From the NCBI GenBank assembly GCA_031553435.1, contig JAVBLQ010000124.1, positions 1 to 49,846 of the forward strand: 49,846 nt of DNA, in the 5' to 3' direction. Under the pieces are notes generated by a model, which saw only the letters and a program-made list of their open reading frames with translations, was not told the DNA's origin and did no database searches. How positions within the stretch are numbered: position 1 is the first letter of the stretch; every line of letters begins with the position of its first letter. Shown here piece by piece: positions 43,443-49,846 of the stretch. This DNA is from JAVBLQ01 sp031553435. Its GTDB lineage: Bacteria; Bacteroidota; Bacteroidia; Bacteroidales; Azobacteroidaceae. The position numbers were made by a program, and so were the translations under genes.

Positions 43443-44949
43443 GGCTAATTTTATAAGTAATTTTAGCTATTTTTGAATCAAATTTTGATTGTATGGTTTT
43501 ATTCTCCAATAAGGAAAATAGCTGGGTCTTCAAATCTTCATAAGACATAAAAACATTATTCTTGATATCCTCAAATGTGAAATCATTTTTACCAAAGGTT
43601 TCTTTTAAGATATCTATTAAATGTTTCTTCTGGGGTTTCGTTTTTACCTTAGTCATATTTTTTTGATTCAATAAATATTCTTCTTTTTCTTTTTTTATTT
43701 TATTCAATAATTCTATAGCTGGTTCATCATCAAAATTCTGAGCAATAAGTTTACCCTCAAAGGCTTTTTTCAGAATAGCATGTCTTTCCATTATGATTTG
43801 TTTAATGGAATTTTCTATCTCTTTTGAAACGTTAGATGTAAGAGAATATTCATGGTCTAGTTTCTGTACAATTTCCTTACATTCTTCAAGTGATGGAACC
43901 CGAACTTGAATATTATTCAGTTGAGACAAACTAATTCCTTTTACAGTAGTTCCACTTGATAATGTAATAATATCTTTATAATATGCATTGAGCAAATAGT
44001 ATATAAAATCGGGGCTAAAATTTTTGTTTTTAGGGCGAACAATTTTTAAATCTTGGTTAATTGCAGTGTTAATATTCGGTATGGTAACTTTTCCCGGTGA
44101 TATCCTTGTAACAAGTATTATATCACCTTTTTCAGTCATTTTAGCAGAACTATTAAGCAATCCTTCTTCTGTAATTCGGTCTTTCGTATCATTTAAATAT
44201 TTTGAATTGATATCTTTGACTGTAGCCCAACAAATCTTTCCATTCCACAACTGTTTTTGTTTTTTGCTGGGTGTGCCACCTCCTATAAATTCAAATAAAT
44301 CTCCAATCTGAAATGTTTTCCATTCTTTTGTATTGATTCTTAATGTTTTGCTTAAAATGGATAGTTCGTAAACCTTTAATCGACCAAGTTCTTTCATTAG
44401 AGTTTCTTCAGCTTCATCTAGCTCACTGAATAATTCTTCTATTTTTTCAACTATTCGATGTTGTTCTTTTAAAGGGGGGAATGGAATATGTATTTTGCTA
44501 AAACTGCTGGCCGATAACTCTAAGAATGTTGTTCCACTTGCCATTTGTATCGCAAGGTGTTTTGCAAACCGTAAATAGTAGTATAAATAGTCAATAAAAA
44601 AAGATGAAGTAGGAATAATATTTTTAAATCCTTGATTTGTACATAATTCGCATTGTGATATTGCCGTATATCCAATAGGGGCCCTTGAGGAAAATAAAAG
44701 ACTTCCTTTAGGCAGTAATACAGCTGAAGAATTTCCTAATCCTAATTGTGTTATATTTCGTTTACCCTTTTTTACATACTTTTCTTTATTATTAGATAAA
44801 TCCGCAGGTGTAATCCAAACAATCTCACCACCCCAAAATGATGGTTCTTTAGTAGATGGCGTTCCCCCACTAACAACAATGCCAAGTTCTCCCAATGTTG
44901 TCCATACCCATTTTTTGGGCAATTTATTTTTTGATTCTGTATTGCCCAT
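43423..44949 (-). CDS. hsdS: Type I restriction-modification specificity subunit with C-terminal extension
   Basis: HsdS (508 residues) sets the DNA target of the complex. Two target-recognition domains are visible: TRD1 (KKWVWTTLGELGIVVSGGTP, 14-33) and TRD2 (WKTFQIGDLFEFIGGGTPSK, near 206-225), each followed by a coiled-coil dimer/spacer segment (PPLKEQHRIVEKIEELFSELDEAEETL; KQIIMERHAILKKAFEGKL). About 75 residues at the C-terminus (from about 430; KKHLIDILKETFGKNDFTFEDI and onward) go beyond normal HsdS and look like a small winged-helix domain. That domain may dock the ATPase. The gene starts one base after the abiEii stop and overlaps the ATPase gene by 20 bases. Confidence 0.92.
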   Translation of the reverse strand: MGNTESKNKLPKKWVWTTLGELGIVVSGGTPSTKEPSFWGGEIVWITPADLSNNKEKYVKKGKRNITQLGLGNSSAVLLPKGSLLFSSRAPIGYTAISQCELCTNQGFKNIIPTSSFFIDYLYYYLRFAKHLAIQMASGTTFLELSASSFSKIHIPFPPLKEQHRIVEKIEELFSELDEAEETLMKELGRLKVYELSILSKTLRINTKEWKTFQIGDLFEFIGGGTPSKKQKQLWNGKICWATVKDINSKYLNDTKDRITEEGLLNSSAKMTEKGDIILVTRISPGKVTIPNINTAINQDLKIVRPKNKNFSPDFIYYLLNAYYKDIITLSSGTTVKGISLSQLNNIQVRVPSLEECKEIVQKLDHEYSLTSNVSKEIENSIKQIIMERHAILKKAFEGKLIAQNFDDEPAIELLNKIKKEKEEYLLNQKNMTKVKTKPQKKHLIDILKETFGKNDFTFEDIKNNVFMSYEDLKTQLFSLLENKTIQSKFDSKIAKITYKISHENKKD

Positions 44950-44950
44950 C

Positions 44951-45742
44951 TTATATTTTTTCTATTATTTCCTTTTTTACCACTTCCCAAGCCTTTTCAT
45001 TATCATATTCTACACCCGGTTTCAATATAATGTGAATGTCGTCCAAAAATTCTTTATCAGTTATTTTTTCTTCCATATTGGCCAGAAATTGTTTTTGAGT
45101 GGGTGGCTTATCTACCGAATATTGCATATAGGTTTTGTAGCATTGAATGAGTTTCTGGATATCAACATCTTGATGAATCAAAGCCCAATACAAGTCAAAT
45201 AAATCACGGCCTTTACGGCGTTGATATAAAGCACGCAATTTAGTTCCCAAGAGTTCTTCCAATTCATACCCTGTTAACATACATTCGCCCGAAAACCAAG
45301 AATTTTCGACTTTGTAAGGAATTTCTTTCAAGCCCAACACATTGAAATGTTCACGTGTATTGATTTCGATTTTCAGTCGCATACTAATTACAGATGGATC
45401 TTCTGTTTCGAAACGGTAAATAATAGTATTGTTATGGATATGTTGTTTTACGGTGCGTTTTGTTCCGAGAAACGAAAGCCGCTCGCGGATTTGTTTCAAA
45501 ATAGGATTAATTGGTTCTGATTTGATTTGTACCAAATCAATATCTTCAGAATAGCGAATTTGTGGATTAAGATACAGCTTGTGTAAAGCTGTTCCACCAC
45601 GGAATGCTAAAGAATGTTTTAGCAAATCGTCCGAAAACATTTCAACCAACGCTCTTGCTATTATTAAGTCTTGTTCTACTTGCGCATCAGTTGGCCAAGG
45701 GGCTTGCGTTTTCCATTCTTCTATGTATCGTTGCGGTATCAT
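44951..45742 (-). CDS. abiEii: AbiEii-type nucleotidyltransferase toxin
   Basis: A 263-residue toxin of the type IV AbiE toxin-antitoxin system. The nucleotidyltransferase signature GGTALHK (49-55) and SEDIDLV (65-71, metal-binding acids) is clear, and the AbiEii-specific ELLGTKLRALYQRRKGRDLFDLYWAL follows near 165. AbiEii enzymes transfer nucleotides and cause growth arrest; this one would act when its antitoxin fails, as in phage infection. Its ATG overlaps the abiEi stop by four bases (ATGA) and its stop is one base from hsdS, so the toxin-antitoxin pair is built into the restriction operon. Confidence 0.9.
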   Translation of the reverse strand: MIPQRYIEEWKTQAPWPTDAQVEQDLIIARALVEMFSDDLLKHSLAFRGGTALHKLYLNPQIRYSEDIDLVQIKSEPINPILKQIRERLSFLGTKRTVKQHIHNNTIIYRFETEDPSVISMRLKIEINTREHFNVLGLKEIPYKVENSWFSGECMLTGYELEELLGTKLRALYQRRKGRDLFDLYWALIHQDVDIQKLIQCYKTYMQYSVDKPPTQKQFLANMEEKITDKEFLDDIHIILKPGVEYDNEKAWEVVKKEIIEKI

Positions 45743-46551
45743 AAGTCGCTTTCTATTTCCATGTTTTTAATTACTTTCCATCGATTGTCGTTTTCGCCTT
45801 TTTTTACTTTTTGAGGTGAAAGAGGTACATAGAAAAATGTCCGCTGATTCAATACCTTCCATAAACTATCAGCCAACTTTCCCTGTAAAAGTTCAGTTTC
45901 TAAAACATATCCTAAACGCTGTATTGCCGCTGTATTAGCATATTGCTTCGCTATCTTTGTAAGTGTTGTAGCTTTCATTTCCTCAACCAATTCTTGTAAT
46001 ACAGACACGATGCGGTTTATTCCAAATTTGTGATTGTATGAGAAAAAATCAAACGCTGTCAATTCAGGTAAAGAGACGTTCATATAACCAGCGTTTGTTT
46101 TTTGCTGTATGACACCAACTTTTGACCAATCGGTTTTCGATAAAAAATTAATTTTTAATTTTTTATTCTTTATGCTTCGGGGTGCAGGGCTCTCTGTGAT
46201 GACGAAATATTCCATAGGCTGCTGATGCGCTGCACCAAATACGGCTGCGGCAGAAAGCAATGCCACATAATATGGTTTATTCAACGATTTCATCAAATCA
46301 TCAATAAATAAATTTGCGGGCAGCATTCCTTGTTTAGAATATTCGGGGGGGATAATAGCATAAAACCCTTTACGAATTTGCGCTACATCGCCTTTCTTCT
46401 TTAATCGTCCGAGGCTCTGATTTATAGTTGTATTCGACAAATCAAACTTTTCTTTTAGCTCTTCGAGCGTAAAAGTATATCGCCCCTGTGAACGCACAGA
46501 AGATAAGTACTTTTCTAAATAATTACGGCCCAAATTAGCTGTATTATTCAT
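45739..46551 (-). CDS. abiEi: AbiEi-type antitoxin and autorepressor
   Basis: A 270-residue antitoxin. The N-terminus is a winged helix-turn-helix (TFTLEELKEKFDLSNTTINQ, then SLGRLKKKGDVAQIRKGFYAI) and the rest is the AbiEi C-terminal domain (PYYVALLSAAAVFGAAHQQP; EYFVITESPAPRS). It represses its own operon by binding inverted repeats and counteracts AbiEii. It is first in the operon, downstream of two matching palindromes (46562-46594 and 46644-46676) and a consensus promoter. Confidence 0.9.
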   Translation of the reverse strand: MNNTANLGRNYLEKYLSSVRSQGRYTFTLEELKEKFDLSNTTINQSLGRLKKKGDVAQIRKGFYAIIPPEYSKQGMLPANLFIDDLMKSLNKPYYVALLSAAAVFGAAHQQPMEYFVITESPAPRSIKNKKLKINFLSKTDWSKVGVIQQKTNAGYMNVSLPELTAFDFFSYNHKFGINRIVSVLQELVEEMKATTLTKIAKQYANTAAIQRLGYVLETELLQGKLADSLWKVLNQRTFFYVPLSPQKVKKGENDNRWKVIKNMEIESDL

Positions 46552-46561
46552 AGTTTTAACT

Positions 46562-46594
46562 TGCGATTTAATACGATAAGCAATATAAATTGCA
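46562..46594. promoter_or_regulatory. AbiEi operator candidate IR1
   Basis: tgcgattta (46562-46570) and taaattgca (46586-46594), one mismatch in the palindrome. It overlaps the -7 box and start site. Its sequence agrees with IR2: both share aagcaatataaatYgcaaat in the same orientation. Confidence 0.7.
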
Positions 46595-46624
46595 AATGTA
46601 AACTATTTTATTCAAAAAATCAAA
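46593..46624 (-). promoter_or_regulatory. Promoter of the abiE-hsd defence operon
   Basis: On the minus strand: TTTG (46624-46621), a 20-base spacer, TACATTTG (46600-46593). It matches the Bacteroidetes consensus in both boxes. The start would fall near 46586, inside palindrome IR1, so a bound protein would block it. Confidence 0.75.
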
Positions 46625-46643
46625 TCGTGTTTTAGTTTCTAAC

Positions 46644-46676
46644 TGCGATTTATATCACTAAGCAATATAAATCGCA
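46644..46676. promoter_or_regulatory. AbiEi operator candidate IR2
   Basis: A perfect 11-base palindrome, tgcgatttata (46644-46654) and tataaatcgca (46666-46676), spacer 11. It is a direct repeat of IR1 at a distance of 82 bases and lies upstream of the -33 box. Pairs of inverted repeats are a known feature of AbiEi operators, where binding is cooperative. Confidence 0.7.
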
Positions 46677-46687
46677 AATTTGTTCTT

Positions 46688-47278
46688 TCATTTTCTTTTA
46701 TCCTTCGCCTCTCTATCAAACGCCACCATATTGAATAGGTCCCGCATACGGGAACGGACACGGTTGCCGTAACAGTCTTCGAGCTCGGAAGCTGAGAGGT
46801 TGGTGGTGGCATGGGTAATCATTTTATGAGCGATAAAATGGTCGTAACGGGAAAGTAAAATTTCGCCCATGACATTACATTGGTTGCCGAAGTATTTGAG
46901 AGCGCTTTCGCTGCCGAGGTCGTCGAAGCAATGAGTGAAGGGGCGGCGGTCGGATGAATGGCTGTAGGCATGGGTACTGTATTTTTGAATAATTTCGTAA
47001 CCGTCGCGGATGAACTCGAAGGTGATTTCACGACAAGATTTAATGCCGAAGCGTTGTTCGTTGGGTGCTGTTGTTGTAACTAAAATACTGTCTATTAGTC
47101 CTTTTTCGGTAGCATGGAATCCGTATCCTTCCTTTCTCAACTGTCTGACTGCAGATCTTACGGAATTTGCCTTTACCTGATTAGCCTTAATTTCCACGGT
47201 TTCGCCCATAGGAATAGATAAAAGCGAGGCCTGTACGCTAATCTTTACCGCTAGTTTTATTTTCTTTGTTTTTTCCAT
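46688..47278 (-). CDS. DnaC-like ATPase remnant fused to a small N-terminal domain (Walker A lost)
   Basis: A 196-residue protein. Residues 1-68 (KLAVKISVQASLLSIPMGET; KANSVRSAVRQLRKEGYGFHA) resemble a small accessory protein found in Bacteroidetes mobile elements. From about 78 onward it matches the second half of a DnaC/IstB-like helicase-loader ATPase: Walker B FDDLGSE, ECNVMGEILLSRYD-like, THATTNLSASELEDCYGNRVRSRMRD. The Walker A half is absent, so ATP hydrolysis is unlikely. An in-frame deletion that joined two neighbouring genes explains the layout. It is divergent from the XRE-DUF2971 gene and precedes the defence operon on the same strand. Confidence 0.7.
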   Translation of the reverse strand: MEKTKKIKLAVKISVQASLLSIPMGETVEIKANQVKANSVRSAVRQLRKEGYGFHATEKGLIDSILVTTTAPNEQRFGIKSCREITFEFIRDGYEIIQKYSTHAYSHSSDRRPFTHCFDDLGSESALKYFGNQCNVMGEILLSRYDHFIAHKMITHATTNLSASELEDCYGNRVRSRMRDLFNMVAFDREAKDKRK

Positions 47279-47364
47279 GTTTTTATTATATTTTTTATAT
47301 ATTAGTCGATTATCTTTTTTTGTGCCGAACGATTATGTTTACGATTGTTTGGAGATGCAAATAT

Positions 47365-47426
47365 ATTAGTCATTTGACAACTATAAAAATTTTAATTGTT
47401 AAAATAGTTGTCAAATGACTAATTTG
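47365..47426. promoter_or_regulatory. 20-base-arm palindrome and promoter of the XRE-DUF2971 gene
   Basis: Perfect arms attagtcatttgacaactat (47365-47384) and atagttgtcaaatgactaat (47404-47423), spacer 19. On the plus strand TTG 47396-47398, a 21-base gap and TAATTTG 47420-47426 (one base short of TAnnTTTG) form a plausible promoter, so the right arm lies between its two boxes. On the minus strand TATATTTG at 47365-47358 abuts the left arm. Likely operator for the HTH protein encoded downstream. Confidence 0.7.
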
Positions 47427-47448
47427 GAATAATTATAAATAGGCCGTT

Positions 47449-48642
47449 ATGAAAAATGAAAGTATTATATTGAGAATGAGAGATTTGATTAATTATATGG
47501 GATTGACTGAGTATTCTTTTTCTCAATTAACGTCAATAGATAGGTCTAATTTGTCTAAAATGATTAACGGTCAGAGGACTATTGGGGGGTCAGTAATTAA
47601 TAAAATCGTATTAGCGACGAATTGTAATAAAGAATGGCTTCAAAATGGGATCGGAACAATGTTTGATTCAAAAAACAACGATATCATTCCTGATGCGTTA
47701 TGCCATTACACAAATGTAGATTCCTTATTATCCATTTTGTCTTCTGGGAAATTAAATTTTTCCAATAAAATAAATGCGAATGATATTTATGAAAGGAAGA
47801 TTCTAGGGTTTAGAAGAATGGAATTTGGGAATGTTCTAGAGGTAAAAAAAGAGGTCGATAATACCAAATTTATATCATTTAGTTCTACTGCTAAAGATTC
47901 AATCATGTGGGATGCGTATGCTAAAAATCACGAAGGGGCTTGTATTGAATTTGATAAGGATTCTATTTTGTATAAAAATCCCATACTAAACAATAGAGTA
48001 TTTAATGTAAAATACGACTTGTCAAGTATAAATAAAAATATGCCTACCGAATATCTATTGAAATTTAAAGGAAAATCCTGGTCTTATGAAAAGGAGATTA
48101 GATTCATATGTAACACAGAGGACGAAAGTGTTGATATATCTGGGTGTATAAATAAAATATATCTTGGAAGCGAATTAAAAGCTTCTGATATTCAGAAAAT
48201 AGCTAAAGCTTTTTGTGATAAAGAAATTGATGACAAATTAGAATTTATCCAATATATATATAATTACGGGGATAACAAATATATGGAGGCAAGTTTTTTT
48301 GTTAAGGATCTATTAGGCGCAATGTATGAAATCGATCAAAAATTTGCGCAAAAATATGCAGAAGGGCATGGTGGAGGTGGAAATCTTAAATACGCTATGT
48401 TGGAATTTCGTTCTAAATTAAAAAAAGAAGAGGATTTTCTTTCTGAAAATAAGAAATACGCTATCAATAACACTGAATTGTTAGCAGAAATTGAGAATTT
48501 GAAAAAAGAATTCAGTGAGATTCAAGCTAAGTATATTAAAGTATTAGAAGAGAGAAGTGATTTGAAAAATCAAATAGAGGGACTTAAAAAGGGGCAATCA
48601 TCTGAACAAGAAGCCCCATCTCATTCAATCTCAAAAAGATAG
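47449..48642 (+). CDS. XRE HTH - DUF2971 - coiled-coil fusion protein
   Basis: A 397-residue protein with three parts: an N-terminal XRE/Cro-type HTH (1-65; YSFSQLTSIDRSNLSKMING then GGSVINKIVLATNCNKEWLQNG), a DUF2971 domain (about 80-265; LCHYTNVDSLLSILSSGKLNFSN, FISFSSTAKDSIMWDAYAKN, GACIEFD, SWSYEKEIRFIC), and a C-terminal coiled coil (about 325-385; LAEIENLKKEFSEIQAKYIKVLEE). DUF2971 is a family without established biochemical function that recurs in defence-like loci. The HTH resembles a phage-type repressor and likely binds the palindrome just upstream. It is not described to me as a fixed fusion. Confidence 0.75.
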   Translation: MKNESIILRMRDLINYMGLTEYSFSQLTSIDRSNLSKMINGQRTIGGSVINKIVLATNCNKEWLQNGIGTMFDSKNNDIIPDALCHYTNVDSLLSILSSGKLNFSNKINANDIYERKILGFRRMEFGNVLEVKKEVDNTKFISFSSTAKDSIMWDAYAKNHEGACIEFDKDSILYKNPILNNRVFNVKYDLSSINKNMPTEYLLKFKGKSWSYEKEIRFICNTEDESVDISGCINKIYLGSELKASDIQKIAKAFCDKEIDDKLEFIQYIYNYGDNKYMEASFFVKDLLGAMYEIDQKFAQKYAEGHGGGGNLKYAMLEFRSKLKKEEDFLSENKKYAINNTELLAEIENLKKEFSEIQAKYIKVLEERSDLKNQIEGLKKGQSSEQEAPSHSISKR

Positions 48643-48806
48643 TTTTTTTGATTTTTGCGAGTTTAAGGTCAACAAAAACAATGTAATTTATTTATTTTTT
48701 CAAAGTTAATATAATTGTTTTACGTTATATAATTTTTTTTGTGATTAGTGAGGGTTTTTCGTGTGGTTTGGGCGGGGAGGTTGGTCTAAAAATAATTTGT
48801 TTGAAA

Positions 48807-49037
48807 ATGGTTAATAAATTGAATCTAATATTTTTGTTTTTGATGCTAATGTCATGTTCTGATAAATCTTTGGTGGAGAAAATAGAATCTTTAGAGGACA
48901 AGGTTGATAGTTATCAAACAGGGGTTTCGGACTTGAACGAAAAGATAGTTGATCTCGAACAAAAGGTTGACGATTTGGAGGATGAATTAGAATCAACTAA
49001 GAACGAATTAGAATTTCACTTACTTAATTCTTATTAA
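48807..49037 (+). CDS. Small coiled-coil lipoprotein
   Basis: 76 residues from the ATG at 48807; the frame to 48741 uses an unlikely start that adds 22 non-conserved residues. The N-terminus is a lipoprotein signal (NLIFLFLMLMSC, Cys lipid-anchored) and almost the whole mature part is one coiled coil with heptads (VEKIESLEDKVDSYQTGVSD, then LNEKIVDLEQKVDDLEDELE). It would form a fibrous oligomer at the membrane. Its stop is two bases from the next ATG, so the two are co-transcribed. Confidence 0.7.
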   Translation: MVNKLNLIFLFLMLMSCSDKSLVEKIESLEDKVDSYQTGVSDLNEKIVDLEQKVDDLEDELESTKNELEFHLLNSY

Positions 49038-49039
49038 AA

Positions 49040-49846
49040 ATGAAACAGATTATTGCAATAAGTATATTTTTTTTATTCTCTATCTCTTGTTTTTCTCAAG
49101 TGTGGGTTGAAATAGAACAGACAGATAAAGAAAAAATAGAATTAGATTTATCTTCTATGAAGAGAGACGGAAGCAAGGTGTATTTTTGGACAAAATGGAC
49201 AGAGTATACTATTACTAACGGGAAAGAGGTAGATAGAAAATTAAAGGATCATAAGGCGGTAATTGCAGATATCGTATATGGGAAATATACTATGTATCGT
49301 TATGTTTTTGACTGTAAAATAGAAAAATATCAACTGCTGTCTTTTGTTAAATATACAAAAGATGGAAATGTTTTAGATTCGGGTGAATATATGGAAAATA
49401 AATATGATTATTTTTCTGTAGCGCCTGGAAGTGTGGCTTCTGATATTATGTATGATGTTTGTGAGAATAAAATAAACTCACATTACATCAAAGGCATTGC
49501 AATAGATTTACCTAAGGATTGGACTGTTAAAAAAGAAGGAAATGGAAAGGTGTATAGTATGCAATGTTTTTCTCCTGGAAATGAAGGAATAAGTATATTA
49601 ATCACTTCTGAATGCTCTAATCAATCTGCATTTCTAATAGAAACAACTAAATTTTTAGATCCCAATAGAAAAATTGAATATACGGATCCCAAAATAGAAT
49701 TTATAGGAAACCACATATATTATTCGGCATATGGAATATATAAAGGTCAAATTATAGGTAAAATAGCTGTGATTAATATAAATAAAAATTCATATTATAT
49801 AAATATTGTTTCTATTGATGAAAAAATAATTGATTCTGTTTTTAAT
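49040..49846 (+). CDS. Secreted surface-adhesin-E-like protein (runs off the window)
   Basis: The frame stays open from the ATG at 49040 to the last base, 269 residues without a stop. It begins with a signal peptide (MKQIIAISIFFLFSISCFSQ). The following segment (VWVEIEQTDKEKIELDLSSM, with GSKVYFWTKW and a later VAPGSVASDIMYDVC) matches the surface-adhesin E (Adhesin_E) pattern of small secreted proteins. The second part (IDLPKDWTVKKEGNGKVYSM; ISILITSE) is a separate beta-rich domain. The 3' end is missing. It likely works with the coiled-coil lipoprotein upstream. Confidence 0.65.
   Translation, partial: MKQIIAISIFFLFSISCFSQVWVEIEQTDKEKIELDLSSMKRDGSKVYFWTKWTEYTITNGKEVDRKLKDHKAVIADIVYGKYTMYRYVFDCKIEKYQLLSFVKYTKDGNVLDSGEYMENKYDYFSVAPGSVASDIMYDVCENKINSHYIKGIAIDLPKDWTVKKEGNGKVYSMQCFSPGNEGISILITSECSNQSAFLIETTKFLDPNRKIEYTDPKIEFIGNHIYYSAYGIYKGQIIGKIAVININKNSYYINIVSIDEKIIDSVFN

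Noticed and set aside
1..49846. tRNA, rRNA or riboswitch genes
   Set aside because: Scanned by eye for cloverleaf ends with GGTTCRA and CCA, rRNA core words and known riboswitch cores; none convincing. A covariance search would settle this.

Overview
The window looks like a chromosomal segment of an AT-rich Bacteroidetes, most likely a polysaccharide-degrading member of the Bacteroidales. The grounds are the Bacteroidetes promoter consensus (TTG, a 19-21 base spacer, TAnnTTTG) ahead of several genes, a Cys-less type B ribosomal protein L31, a Bacteroidales-type GG-leader peptide, GH115/GH3/GH9 glycosidases, a three-gene glycogen cluster with a GH57 enzyme, and almost no purine-rich ribosome binding sites. 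Genus cannot be decided from the sequence.

Layout, left to right. 0.3-5.3 kb: a membrane-anchored beta-propeller/Y_Y_Y/LuxR-type regulator (minus), a small GG-leader precursor peptide, a secreted protein split by a T12 homopolymer, and the C-terminal relic of a ROK-family gene. 5.4-11.1 kb: an L-rhamnose catabolic operon (rhaB-rhaA-rhaT-rhaD, minus) divergent from its likely AraC-family activator. 11.4-12.3 kb: an orphan HicB-like antitoxin and a broken NUMOD-repeat endonuclease relic. 12.4-20.2 kb: a probable operon of creatininase-family hydrolase, GH9-polysaccharide deacetylase fusion, sodium/solute symporter and a large FAD/Fe-S D-2-hydroxyacid dehydrogenase. 20.4-25.1 kb: glycogen debranching enzyme, GT4 glycosyltransferase and GH57 amylase. 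25.3-31.9 kb: housekeeping genes (fba and rpmE from overlapping divergent promoters, rpe, a ComEC core protein, nrnA, a PEGA lipoprotein) plus one unknown gene. 32.1-37.4 kb: a two-gene xylan operon (GH115 alpha-glucuronidase, GH3 xylosidase/glucosidase). 37.4-39.4 kb: an accessory boundary with an IS66 relic, two holin-like small membrane proteins and a relatively GC-rich, apparently non-coding stretch rich in inverted repeats.

39.4-46.7 kb is the most interesting part: one compact minus-strand defence operon, abiEi-abiEii-hsdS-AAA ATPase-HNH endonuclease-hsdM. It has type I methylation and specificity subunits but no hsdR in the window. The ATPase and HNH pair resembles Septu/PtuAB and sits between hsdS and hsdM. 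Two palindromes flank or overlap a near-perfect promoter upstream of abiEi, so the AbiE antitoxin probably represses the whole operon. 46.7-49.8 kb holds a DnaC-like ATPase that has lost its Walker A half, a divergent XRE-DUF2971 coiled-coil fusion controlled by a 20-base-arm palindrome, a coiled-coil lipoprotein and a truncated surface-adhesin-E-like secreted protein.

Intergenic regions hold long imperfect hairpins built from a few short recurring words. Two genes (3924-5163 and 40888-41895) appear frameshifted by one base in homopolymers and should be checked against reads.
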